A program made the position numbers and the translations under genes. Below the pieces are notes generated by a model. The model worked only from the letters and a program-made list of their open reading frames with translations. It ran no database searches and was not told where the DNA came from. Positions 8,986 to 15,391 of a stretch of DNA of 64,000 nt are shown in pieces. Source of the stretch: Porphyromonas vaginalis (GTDB lineage Bacteria; Bacteroidota; Bacteroidia; Bacteroidales; Porphyromonadaceae). The stretch is from the NCBI RefSeq assembly GCF_958301595.1, contig NZ_CATQJU010000001.1:62001-126000 (forward strand), in the 5' to 3' direction. Position 1 is the first letter of the stretch; each line of letters begins with the position of its first letter.

Positions 8986-9210
8986 CCCGCCGTGGGGAGC
9001 AAATCGTCCCTCCGTGGGGATCAAATCGTCCCTCCCGAGGGATTTCTTCGTCCCGCCCTAGGGATCGAAAAATTCCTACCTAGGAAAAATAGATTTCCAA
9101 CGCTGGAAATTTTATTTTCCACCGTTGGAAACTGACCGTTCCTCCGCTGGAACTGAAAAGTTCCTCCCTTGGAACTAAAAAGTTCCAAAGGAGGAACAAC
9201 TTTTGGAACT
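8969..9210 (+). repeat. Array of about ten drifting short palindromes
   Basis: Successive 14-bp imperfect palindromes of the form TTCC-N6-GGAA or TCCC-N6-GGGA lie about 22-24 bases apart: TCCCGCCGTGGGGA, TCCCTCCGTGGGGA, TCCCTCCCGAGGGA, TCCCGCCCTAGGGA, TTCCTACCTAGGAA, TTCCAACGCTGGAA, TTCCACCGTTGGAA, TTCCTCCGCTGGAA, TTCCTCCCTTGGAA, TTCCAAAGGAGGAA. The arms shift from CCC/GGG to TTCC/GGAA along the array while complementarity holds. No protein-coding frame explains this. Confidence 0.85.
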
Positions 9211-9268
9211 CGTCTCTACTACGATACCAGCACGATACGAGCAGGCAAAGATAGAGCGACGTAGTCGT

Positions 9269-9532
9269 CTAGTCGAACGGTAGGAGACGCACCACGTCGC
9301 CCAGTATCGGATAGAAGATGAGTTGATCGAGGACCCTCTGGCCATACGCTTCGATGGCGCGCTGGTAACAGTCGAGCTGTCCCTTATAGCGACCAGCGTA
9401 GTGCGGGTTCGTGGGGTCTAGTAGCTGCTGCGTCGTACCCGAGTAGGTCTTGAAGTCTATCAAGACACCCCCCTCGGCCGTCTTCCCATAGCATATCGTG
9501 ATGGGCAGACCAGTCAATATATACATGTCCAC
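9269..9532 (-). pseudogene. C-terminal fragment of a RecB/UvrD-type helicase-nuclease
   Basis: The frame reads VDMYILTGLPITIC, then GGVLIDFKTYSGTTQQ and YKGQLDCYQRAIEAYGQRVL, the layout of a PD-(D/E)XK nuclease domain at the end of RecB/AddA-like helicases: D of VDMY, then D-x-K in IDFKTY, then Q-x-x-x-Y. Only about 87 residues remain (nominal GTG start), and the frame upstream is closed by a TGA at 9559-9557. The helicase part is absent from the window, so this is a gene remnant or transferred fragment. Confidence 0.6.
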
Positions 9533-9594
9533 TGTACTCTGGACTAAAGTAAATCTTCATATCTCGTATCTCAAACTATTAGACTTCTCTGATA

Positions 9595-10296
9595 TCACTG
9601 CCTTAGGAAGAGGTCGTAGTGCGTCCCATATAGCTGCGCCCGACATATACGGTGTGAGCGAAGCATCAGTTTGGTATCCATACTCTTCTGGACCAAGTAA
9701 TCGTAGTGCTGAGCATACAGCTCGTGTAGCCGACAGCGGGTATCGATAAAGTCGTTGAACGCTCGAACCGACTCAGCAAAGTTATCAAAAGGGATAGACA
9801 AACTGTGCCACTCACAAACGTGGCAAAAGCTCTCCAGACTCCTACAGATCACGCGCTCGCCAGCTTGTCTATAAAGGCTCCCCTTAGAATCGAAACGACT
9901 CCTTACCGCCTCGCTACCTAGCGTCTGAAAGCAGGTGAGCGTCATACTTCTAGGCGAGTCTCCCAGCGGAGCAAGCTCCACTAGGAGAAAACGATCTAGA
10001 TCGACACTCTGCCAGATAAAGCCCACATCGTCTGGCCCCACGTTGTAAACCAGGCCGAGTGTCTCCTTAGCCCTCGTGTGCTGCTCTAGGACTGCGTAAG
10101 CGTACTGTTCGCTGCGCAAGAAGGCTGCCAACTGATCACCACCACTCGTCAGCTCTTGCGAGTCGGACGGCTCTACAACAGAGTTATCTGTCGTAACCAG
10201 CGCAAAGGTCCTCACACGGCTCTCAGTGCCTAGGAGGAGTTGCGCTAAGGCGGTTAACTTATGATCCATTATATCGCTCATCTTATTTCGATCCAT
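9595..10296 (-). CDS. Hypothetical protein
   Basis: A 233-residue soluble protein with no motif I recognise. It starts MDRNKMSDIMDHKLTALAQL and ends THYDLFLRQ; several Cys and His residues (FCHVCEWHSLSIPF) could bind a metal, but the spacing matches no standard finger. There is no signal peptide or membrane segment. It starts two bases after the stop of the SprT-like gene and is probably co-transcribed with the upstream minus-strand genes. A second in-frame ATG at residue 6 or 10 could be the true start. Confidence 0.6.
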   Translation of the reverse strand: MDRNKMSDIMDHKLTALAQLLLGTESRVRTFALVTTDNSVVEPSDSQELTSGGDQLAAFLRSEQYAYAVLEQHTRAKETLGLVYNVGPDDVGFIWQSVDLDRFLLVELAPLGDSPRSMTLTCFQTLGSEAVRSRFDSKGSLYRQAGERVICRSLESFCHVCEWHSLSIPFDNFAESVRAFNDFIDTRCRLHELYAQHYDYLVQKSMDTKLMLRSHRICRAQLYGTHYDLFLRQ

Positions 10297-10298
10297 AG

Positions 10299-10733
10299 CT
10301 AATAGCGGAGCGTAGTAAAGAAGGCCGCTATCCGTGGCAGTATGGGCGACCCCTTAGCTACCTTGAACTTATCTATATCTGTGACCACCGTGATGTTTAG
10401 GTCATACTTCTCATTTAGCTCATTCATCTTATTGGTAAAGAGCTCCCCATGCTGCGGTTGACCATTGTGAAAGTAGTTGCGCTCCACATAGTAGTGTATC
10501 ATCTCATGCACGAGTACGCTACGTAGCTGCTCTTCCGTCCAGTCATAGTAGCAAGAGATCAGGATCTTCACATACTTGATCTTACGTCTACTTGGTATCT
10601 CAATGAAGCGAAACATACCCAGCTTGGAGTATGACTTCAGCAGAAAAAAGTCTGGCGTAGGTAGCTCATCATCAAAGTACAGCTTGTTGTACTCCTCAAA
10701 GCGCTCTGCAAGTATATCTGTCGTTATAATCAT
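10299..10733 (-). CDS. SprT-like zinc metalloprotease domain protein
   Basis: From ATG 10733 (MIITTDILAERFEEYN) the protein has 144 residues, the size of small SprT-like proteins. The zinc metallopeptidase motif HEMIH is at residues 76-80, and a later HGELF (His 95) supplies the likely third ligand, as in the SprT/Spartan family. The open frame extends 18 codons further upstream, but that part overlaps the end of the preceding gene; ATG 10733 follows that gene's stop by four bases and begins the family-like sequence. Substrates are unknown; eukaryotic relatives cut DNA-protein crosslinks. A truncated second copy lies at 12021-12092. Confidence 0.8.
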   Translation of the reverse strand: MIITTDILAERFEEYNKLYFDDELPTPDFFLLKSYSKLGMFRFIEIPSRRKIKYVKILISCYYDWTEEQLRSVLVHEMIHYYVERNYFHNGQPQHGELFTNKMNELNEKYDLNITVVTDIDKFKVAKGSPILPRIAAFFTTLRY

Positions 10734-10737
10734 AGCT

Positions 10738-11895
10738 TTAGTAGTTATTAGTTGTGTCACTTTCCACCTTATCCTTGTTCTCGACATAGGCGCATATATC
10801 CTGGATGCTTATCACCCCGCGACCACGAAGTCGCTCATTGGCTTTGTAGCCGAAGACCCTCAACTGCTCCTCCAGCTGATAAATCTGCTCTCTCACAGTC
10901 TTGAGAGCATCTTGATAGCTACGAGGCGCGAGCTGACCGCTCTTGAACTGCCTCTTCAAGCTCTGCTTCTGAGACCTCAGCTCCTCGATCTGAGGCACCA
11001 CTCGCTGCTCTAGAGCCTTATAGTCAGCATAGATCTGGCGCACCTCATCGTCATGAAGTCGCATCATCGCACTAGCCCACATATTTTGCCAGCTACTAAG
11101 CTCGTTGCGCAGATTCGTTATGTAGGCATTCTGCTGTGCTATACGATGTTCTAGGAAGTGCTCTCTCACATTGCTCGTAAAGTCCTTCTCCCCGCCATCC
11201 TCCTCATGCAGGATGTCCAGTAGCTCTTGGAGCGTATAGGCTTGGTAGATCTCCTTAGCTTCGTTGTAGCGCATATTGATCTCCATCAGTGAATCCCAGT
11301 AGCGGGCAAAGTAGTAAAGATGTATAGGCTCTGTCTCACCATCCTCGTACAGCTGTCTACAGATAGCAAATTTTGAGTGCGGACTCCCCGTGAGCTCATA
11401 GATGAGACTCAGACGGCCACTATCAGAGATCACCATAGAGCCTAAGCAACTACTCCACCACTCTAGATAGACACCAATCGTCGGGGCATCCATGCCTGGA
11501 GACTCCGTGTAGGCCAACTTATTCTGGACACTTACAGGCGTGAGAAACATACGACTATCCTGCAGTATGCGCTCTCGATGCGCTAGCAGATAGAAGGCAT
11601 TGTCGATAAAGAGCTGACGAAGCACCTCCTTCGCTTCAGGCTTCGGAGCTATCCTCCTCCGCCCCATGCCGAAGTGTCGTTCCATCGTCTCTAGCGGTAG
11701 CTCATCAGCAACCACCTCCTCAGTTTGTTGCATCTCCTCCTCAGGCTGAGACTCATTAGACGGTTGTTCCTCCCGCTCAGGCTTCGGATAGCACGTCAGG
11801 ATCGTGCCATCCATCAGTCGGATAGCACCCTCTGGGTGTCTCTCCTCCACAGACTCCTCACGAGATGATGGTTCATAAGATTGTTGTACTGTCAT
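10738..11895 (-). CDS. Hypothetical coiled-coil protein, paralogue B
   Basis: A 385-residue protein without a recognised domain. It has an acidic low-complexity N-terminus with IRLMDGTILTCYPKPE, a conserved middle (DNAFYLLAHRERILQDSRMF, LEWWSSCLGSMVISDSGRLS, YTLQELLDILHEEDGGEKDF), and a C-terminal coiled coil rich in E, Q, R and L (about 270-345). It is a tandem paralogue of the gene at 12090-13310: the start, middle and coiled-coil blocks match closely and the 5' leader is duplicated as well. It ends four bases before the SprT-like gene, indicating co-transcription. Confidence 0.75.
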   Translation of the reverse strand: MTVQQSYEPSSREESVEERHPEGAIRLMDGTILTCYPKPEREEQPSNESQPEEEMQQTEEVVADELPLETMERHFGMGRRRIAPKPEAKEVLRQLFIDNAFYLLAHRERILQDSRMFLTPVSVQNKLAYTESPGMDAPTIGVYLEWWSSCLGSMVISDSGRLSLIYELTGSPHSKFAICRQLYEDGETEPIHLYYFARYWDSLMEINMRYNEAKEIYQAYTLQELLDILHEEDGGEKDFTSNVREHFLEHRIAQQNAYITNLRNELSSWQNMWASAMMRLHDDEVRQIYADYKALEQRVVPQIEELRSQKQSLKRQFKSGQLAPRSYQDALKTVREQIYQLEEQLRVFGYKANERLRGRGVISIQDICAYVENKDKVESDTTNNY

Positions 11896-12010
11896 AATTT
11901 GGTTTTTAACTAGTTGGTTTATAGGTTAAACGTCTAATTCGCATCCATTCCTCCCACCGTGACCATTATGCGGGGCTCGGTTGGGGCGGTCCGTAGACCG
12001 GCTCTTGATG
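11896..12010 (-). repeat. Duplicated leader of the paralogous coiled-coil genes, copy B
   Basis: The ~115 bases upstream of the gene at 10738-11895 (CATAATTTGGTTTTTAACTA through GTAGACCGGCTCTTGATGCT) are nearly identical to 13311-13425 upstream of its paralogue. The duplicated block therefore includes the promoter-proximal leader but, in this copy, not the TTG/TATGTTTG promoter seen at 13558-13588. Confidence 0.85.
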
Positions 12011-12020
12011 CTAATTGTTC

Positions 12021-12092
12021 TTGTATTGCAATAAGAAAAAGTCTAGCGTAGGTAGATCATCCTCAAAGTACAGCCGGTTATGCTCCTTCTTA
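12021..12092 (-). pseudogene. SprT-like gene remnant
   Basis: On the minus strand this encodes KKEHNRLYFEDDLPTLDFFL, which aligns with EEYNKLYFDDELPTPDFFLL near the start of the SprT-like protein at 10299-10733. It begins directly at the stop of paralogue A and breaks off before any catalytic residue. It shows that the duplicated unit was coiled-coil gene plus SprT-like gene, with the first SprT copy later deleted. Confidence 0.8.
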
Positions 12093-13310
12093 GAGATCCA
12101 ATCTTACATACTCCTCCCCATCGACACTCCTTGCCTGTCCATTGTTCTGGACATAGAAACGTATATCATACAGTTCTATCCCCTCATCACTAAATCGCTC
12201 TTTGACATTGTATTCGAAGCCATACAACTGACTCTTTAGCTGATCGATTTGCTTGTTTAGAGGCTTGAGGGCAAACTGATAGCTACGAGGCGTCAGCTGC
12301 TCGCTCCGGAGCTGCCGCTTCAAGCTCTGCTTCTGTCGCCTCAGCTCCTCGATCTGCGCCTTCACCCGCTGCTCTAGATCCTCATAGTCGGCATAGATCT
12401 GGCGCACCTCACTGTCATGCAGCCGTAGCACCGCATGCTCATATTTATATCTCCATCTCCGCTCCTCCCTGTAGTGATGCTCCACCCGCTCGGTCAGTTG
12501 CTCTATACGATGATGTAGAAATAGCTCTCTCACATTGCTCGTAAAGTCCTTCTCACCGCCATCCTCCTCATGCAGGATGTCCAGTAGCTCTTGGAGCGTA
12601 TAGGCTTGGTAGATCTGCTTAGCTTCATCATAGCGCGTATTGATCTGCATCAGCGACTGCCAGTATTTGGAAAAGCTAGAGAGCCGTATAGGAGCCGACT
12701 CACCACGCTCATAGAGTTGACCACAGCTATTAGACCCCGTGAGCGGACTCCCCGCAATCTGATAAACGAGACTCATACGGCCACCATCAGAGATCACCAT
12801 AGTGCCTAGGCAATGACTCCACCACTCTAGGTAGATGCCGATAGTCGGATGGTGAAAACCTGACGTGCCCGTGTAGGCCAAGCCATTGTGCGCCACGATG
12901 GGTGTGAGAAACATACGACTATCCTGCAGTATGCGCTCTCGATGCGCTAGCAGATAGAAGGCATTGTCCTTAAAGAGCTGACGAAGCTCCTCTTGCTCTT
13001 CCTGCACCACAGGCTTCGGAGCTATCCTCCTCCGCCCTATGCTGAAGTATTCCCCCGTCCTGTCTAGCTGTAGCTCATCAGCTACCACCTCCTGTGACAT
13101 CTCCTCCTCGGGCTTCGGATAGCACGTCAGGATCGTGCCATCCATCAGGCGAATAGCACCCTCTGGATGCGTCTCCTCCTCAGACTCGTCAGTAGCAGAT
13201 GGTACCCTCGTCTCACTCTGTGGCTCAGATGAGGACATAGCAATAGCGTGAGAAGTTACCTCTGGCAACTCCTCACGAGACGATGGTTCATAAGATTGTT
13301 GTGCTGTCAT
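12090..13310 (-). CDS. Hypothetical coiled-coil protein, paralogue A
   Basis: A 406-residue paralogue of the gene at 10738-11895, sharing MT-QQSYEPSSREE at the start, IRLMDGTILTCYPKPE, FYLLAHRERILQDSRMFLTP, and the YTLQELLDILHEEDGGEKDF block. The N-terminal acidic tail is longer, and the region after residue 280 (LTERVEHHYREERRWRYKYE) differs most. The C-terminal coiled coil is retained. No known domain, signal peptide or membrane segment is seen. It is first in the minus-strand group and has a well-formed promoter about 250 bases upstream. Confidence 0.75.
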   Translation of the reverse strand: MTAQQSYEPSSREELPEVTSHAIAMSSSEPQSETRVPSATDESEEETHPEGAIRLMDGTILTCYPKPEEEMSQEVVADELQLDRTGEYFSIGRRRIAPKPVVQEEQEELRQLFKDNAFYLLAHRERILQDSRMFLTPIVAHNGLAYTGTSGFHHPTIGIYLEWWSHCLGTMVISDGGRMSLVYQIAGSPLTGSNSCGQLYERGESAPIRLSSFSKYWQSLMQINTRYDEAKQIYQAYTLQELLDILHEEDGGEKDFTSNVRELFLHHRIEQLTERVEHHYREERRWRYKYEHAVLRLHDSEVRQIYADYEDLEQRVKAQIEELRRQKQSLKRQLRSEQLTPRSYQFALKPLNKQIDQLKSQLYGFEYNVKERFSDEGIELYDIRFYVQNNGQARSVDGEEYVRLDL

Positions 13311-13425
13311 AATTTGGTTTTTAACTAGTTGGTTTATAGGTTAAACGTCTAATTCGCATCCATTCTTCCCACCGTGACCATTATGCAAGGCTCGGTTGGG
13401 GCGGTCCGTAGACCGGCTCTTAATG
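13311..13425 (-). repeat. Duplicated leader, copy A
   Basis: This matches 11896-12010 with only a few changes (for example CATTCTTCCC against CATTCCTCCC, and GCAAGGCTCG against GCGGGGCTCG). Between 13426 and 13792 there is only the promoter at 13558 and a short heptamer tract at 13758. Confidence 0.85.
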
Positions 13426-13557
13426 CTAAACTAATCGCAACTCAGCTATCGATGGTGTCACGCACGAGTAGAAGTTTACCGCGATACAACTACAAAGTAG
13501 TAGCGATACGACCACAAACTAATCGTGAATCGACCTCTCCGATCTTGAATTGCAGTG

Positions 13558-13588
13558 CAAACATACGTATAATTTTCGAGATATGCAA
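13558..13588 (-). promoter_or_regulatory. Bacteroidetes-type promoter
   Basis: The minus strand reads TTG, 20 bases, TATGTTTG, matching the -33/-7 consensus (TTTG, 19-21, TAnnTTTG) of the Bacteroidetes housekeeping sigma factor. It points toward the coiled-coil gene starting at 13310. Confidence 0.6.
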
Positions 13589-13792
13589 GTTTTTCGTGTT
13601 AAGGAACGCTACGAAATCCGTTAAGAAGTCTGAATGTCGGAAGTTATCTCGGACTCAAATATCATCCTCCGCACAGAAAGAAGCACCCCTCCGACGAGGA
13701 AATATCATTTGCCACGTGAGCTATTTGAAAATTCCTACCTCTATATAATGTGTCAGCTCTGCCCTCTAATCTCTAACCTCTAATCTCTATTT

Positions 13793-14085
13793 ACATATCT
13801 TTACGGGGAAATTTGTCCGATCCCCGCCTTTCTCGAATATCCACGTGGGGAATCTCAAATCTCCACGTGGAAGTTTTTTATTTTCCACGTGGGCGTGAAA
13901 TAAAACTTCGGAGGAATCAAATGAAACTTCGGAGGAAACGAATGAAACTTCGGAGGAATTTTTTCTTTCTCACGTGGGGATTTCAAAATATCCACGTGGA
14001 AATCACTTTTCCCCGACACAGCTCCGTTTTGATATGTAGTCGGCTCTAAATTATTGTTATGAGTCGACGTTGAATTTGCCCAGCC
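13793..14085 (+). repeat. Palindrome-rich dispersed element, copy 1
   Basis: It begins ACATATCTTTACGGGGAAAT, has three CCACGTGG-type palindromes, a central block of three ACTTCGGAGGAA units about 22 bases apart, two more CACGTGG palindromes, then TTTTCCCCGACACAGCTCCG and AAATTATTGTTATGAG. The same order occurs at 27331-27618 (reverse), 47073-47366, and 60903-61013 plus 62587-62772. In this copy the central block is inverted relative to copy 3. Open frames across it (for example 13813-14049) are by-products. Confidence 0.9.
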
Positions 14086-14118
14086 TGGGCTGACACATCA
14101 TAATCGTTTTTTTCAGGA

Positions 14119-14192
14119 GCTACAGATCAGCGACAAACGAAAAGTCGAGAGGTAAATGAGCTCATTGTATATAATGCGTCGACCCTGACAGC
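14119..14192 (+). repeat. AT-palindrome module, copy 1
   Basis: AGCTACAGATCAGCGACAAA ... ATGAGCTCATTGTATATAAT followed by GCGTCGACCCTGAC. Similar sequences lie at 27085-27151, 27742-27816, 46857-46945 and 62822-62886, usually next to a palindrome-rich element. Confidence 0.7.
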
Positions 14193-14234
14193 CTCCTCTC
14201 AGCAACCGTTTTTTCAATACCTTTGATCCATATA

Positions 14235-14259
14235 AGACTGTTGCAAAAGTCAACAGTCT
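14235..14259 (+). repeat. Residual terminal-repeat palindrome of MITE family 2
   Basis: AGACTGTTG-CAAAAGT-CAACAGTCT joins the two ends (GAGACTGTTGC / CAACAGTCTC) of the element seen at 27152-27305 with nothing in between. It is either an internal-deletion remnant or a simple hairpin upstream of the 14329 gene. Confidence 0.5.
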
Positions 14260-14328
14260 CCGTATACAGATTGTTGGCACCGTCCACAATCCCCAACTCA
14301 CTAAGTAACACAGCAAAGATCAAAGCGT

Positions 14329-15231
14329 ATGACGACAGAGAACTTAACAGCTAAGAGGCAAGAACTAAAGGCCCTGAAGGATCAACTGAACCACATCTGG
14401 GAGGAGTACAAAAAAGCACGAGAGGAGCTGATACCCCAGGTCACCACACTCCTCGCAGACTATCTCGAGAGTCATCAGCTGGAAGAGCTGACATGGGATC
14501 TCCCCACCTCCCCCTATGACCACGACGAAGAGCAAACGATCCTGCGCGCCTTTGACCTACACCCGGATGGGTATAGCGTACATAATCTATATCCTGTCGC
14601 TGGAGTGAAGCGTAGCGAGACGGGCGTCAACCTCATCCTCTGTCGTAATTGGCGCCTGACCGAACGCTTTGAGTACCCTCTCTCCACTCAAAACTTCATT
14701 AGAGATCCTCAAGACTCATCTGTTTTCGTCGGGATCAACTTTTGCAATCACGACTTCATCACGGCCTTGCTCAAGAAAGCCCTCGACAAAGAGACCCTAG
14801 AGCGACAGAGCGACATCCTCAGCCTCACGACAAAGATGTCCGAATGGTATCAAGAGCTCATGGACCTTCGCAAATCATTTGTCTCCGTCCTCAACCGCCT
14901 TTTTCTGGACCTACTAGGCGAGGAGGGCGAGGTCTCGTGGAGCGAAGAGGAGATAGCCCCAGAGCTCAAGTCTAGCCTGACCCTCTATCAGGATCGGTAT
15001 GACTGGAGCTATCGCGAAGAGTACCCCATAGTGGGCGTTCACACGTATGATGGAGAAGCTTACCTCGACATAGACGATGGCTGGGAGGGGTACGAACTCA
15101 CTTTCGGACCCGAGATCAGCGACGAGCCTGAAGAGATGTACTACCTTCACTACAACGATTATCTCTGCCTGCCAGACATCTACGAGTCGCTCATCACGGC
15201 CGTCGAGCAAGCCCTCGCCAGAAACGCGTAA
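14329..15231 (+). CDS. Hypothetical acidic protein
   Basis: A 300-residue soluble protein that I do not recognise. Residues 1-45 form a predicted coiled coil (KRQELKALKDQLNHIWEEYK), followed by two similar-looking halves, each ending in an acidic aromatic-rich segment (LTWDLPTSPYDHDEEQTI near 55; VSWSEEEIAPELKSSLTLYQ near 205) and a YP-VGV/VAGVK strand (LYPVAGVKRSETG; YPIVGVHTYDGEAY). This suggests internal duplication. No signal peptide or membrane segment is present. It is flanked by repeats on the left and has its own transcription unit. Confidence 0.65.
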   Translation: MTTENLTAKRQELKALKDQLNHIWEEYKKAREELIPQVTTLLADYLESHQLEELTWDLPTSPYDHDEEQTILRAFDLHPDGYSVHNLYPVAGVKRSETGVNLILCRNWRLTERFEYPLSTQNFIRDPQDSSVFVGINFCNHDFITALLKKALDKETLERQSDILSLTTKMSEWYQELMDLRKSFVSVLNRLFLDLLGEEGEVSWSEEEIAPELKSSLTLYQDRYDWSYREEYPIVGVHTYDGEAYLDIDDGWEGYELTFGPEISDEPEEMYYLHYNDYLCLPDIYESLITAVEQALARNA

Positions 15232-15267
15232 ACACGGGATAGAGGCGTAGAATTACCCTTTCGGGTA

Positions 15268-15298
15268 TTGTACGGAGCGTAAAGGCTGACTACCTTTG
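15268..15298 (+). promoter_or_regulatory. Bacteroidetes-type promoter for the TonB-type gene
   Basis: TTG (15268-15270), exactly 20 bases, then TACCTTTG (15291-15298). It lies about 95 bases upstream of the outer-membrane receptor-like gene at 15392. Confidence 0.65.
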
Positions 15299-15391
15299 CG
15301 GGTGTGTAAAGGAGGGGTCTTTGGGGAGAGGTTCTTTTCGTAAGGGCTACACCCAAACACCCTCATATCTCTATCAAGACAACAAGAAGCG

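Noticed and set aside
13374-14049. Plus-strand open frames of 78-124 codons
   Set aside because: They lie in the duplicated leader, promoter region and palindrome-rich copy 1; the translations (runs such as KLRRNQMKLRRKRMKLRR) reflect repeated DNA.
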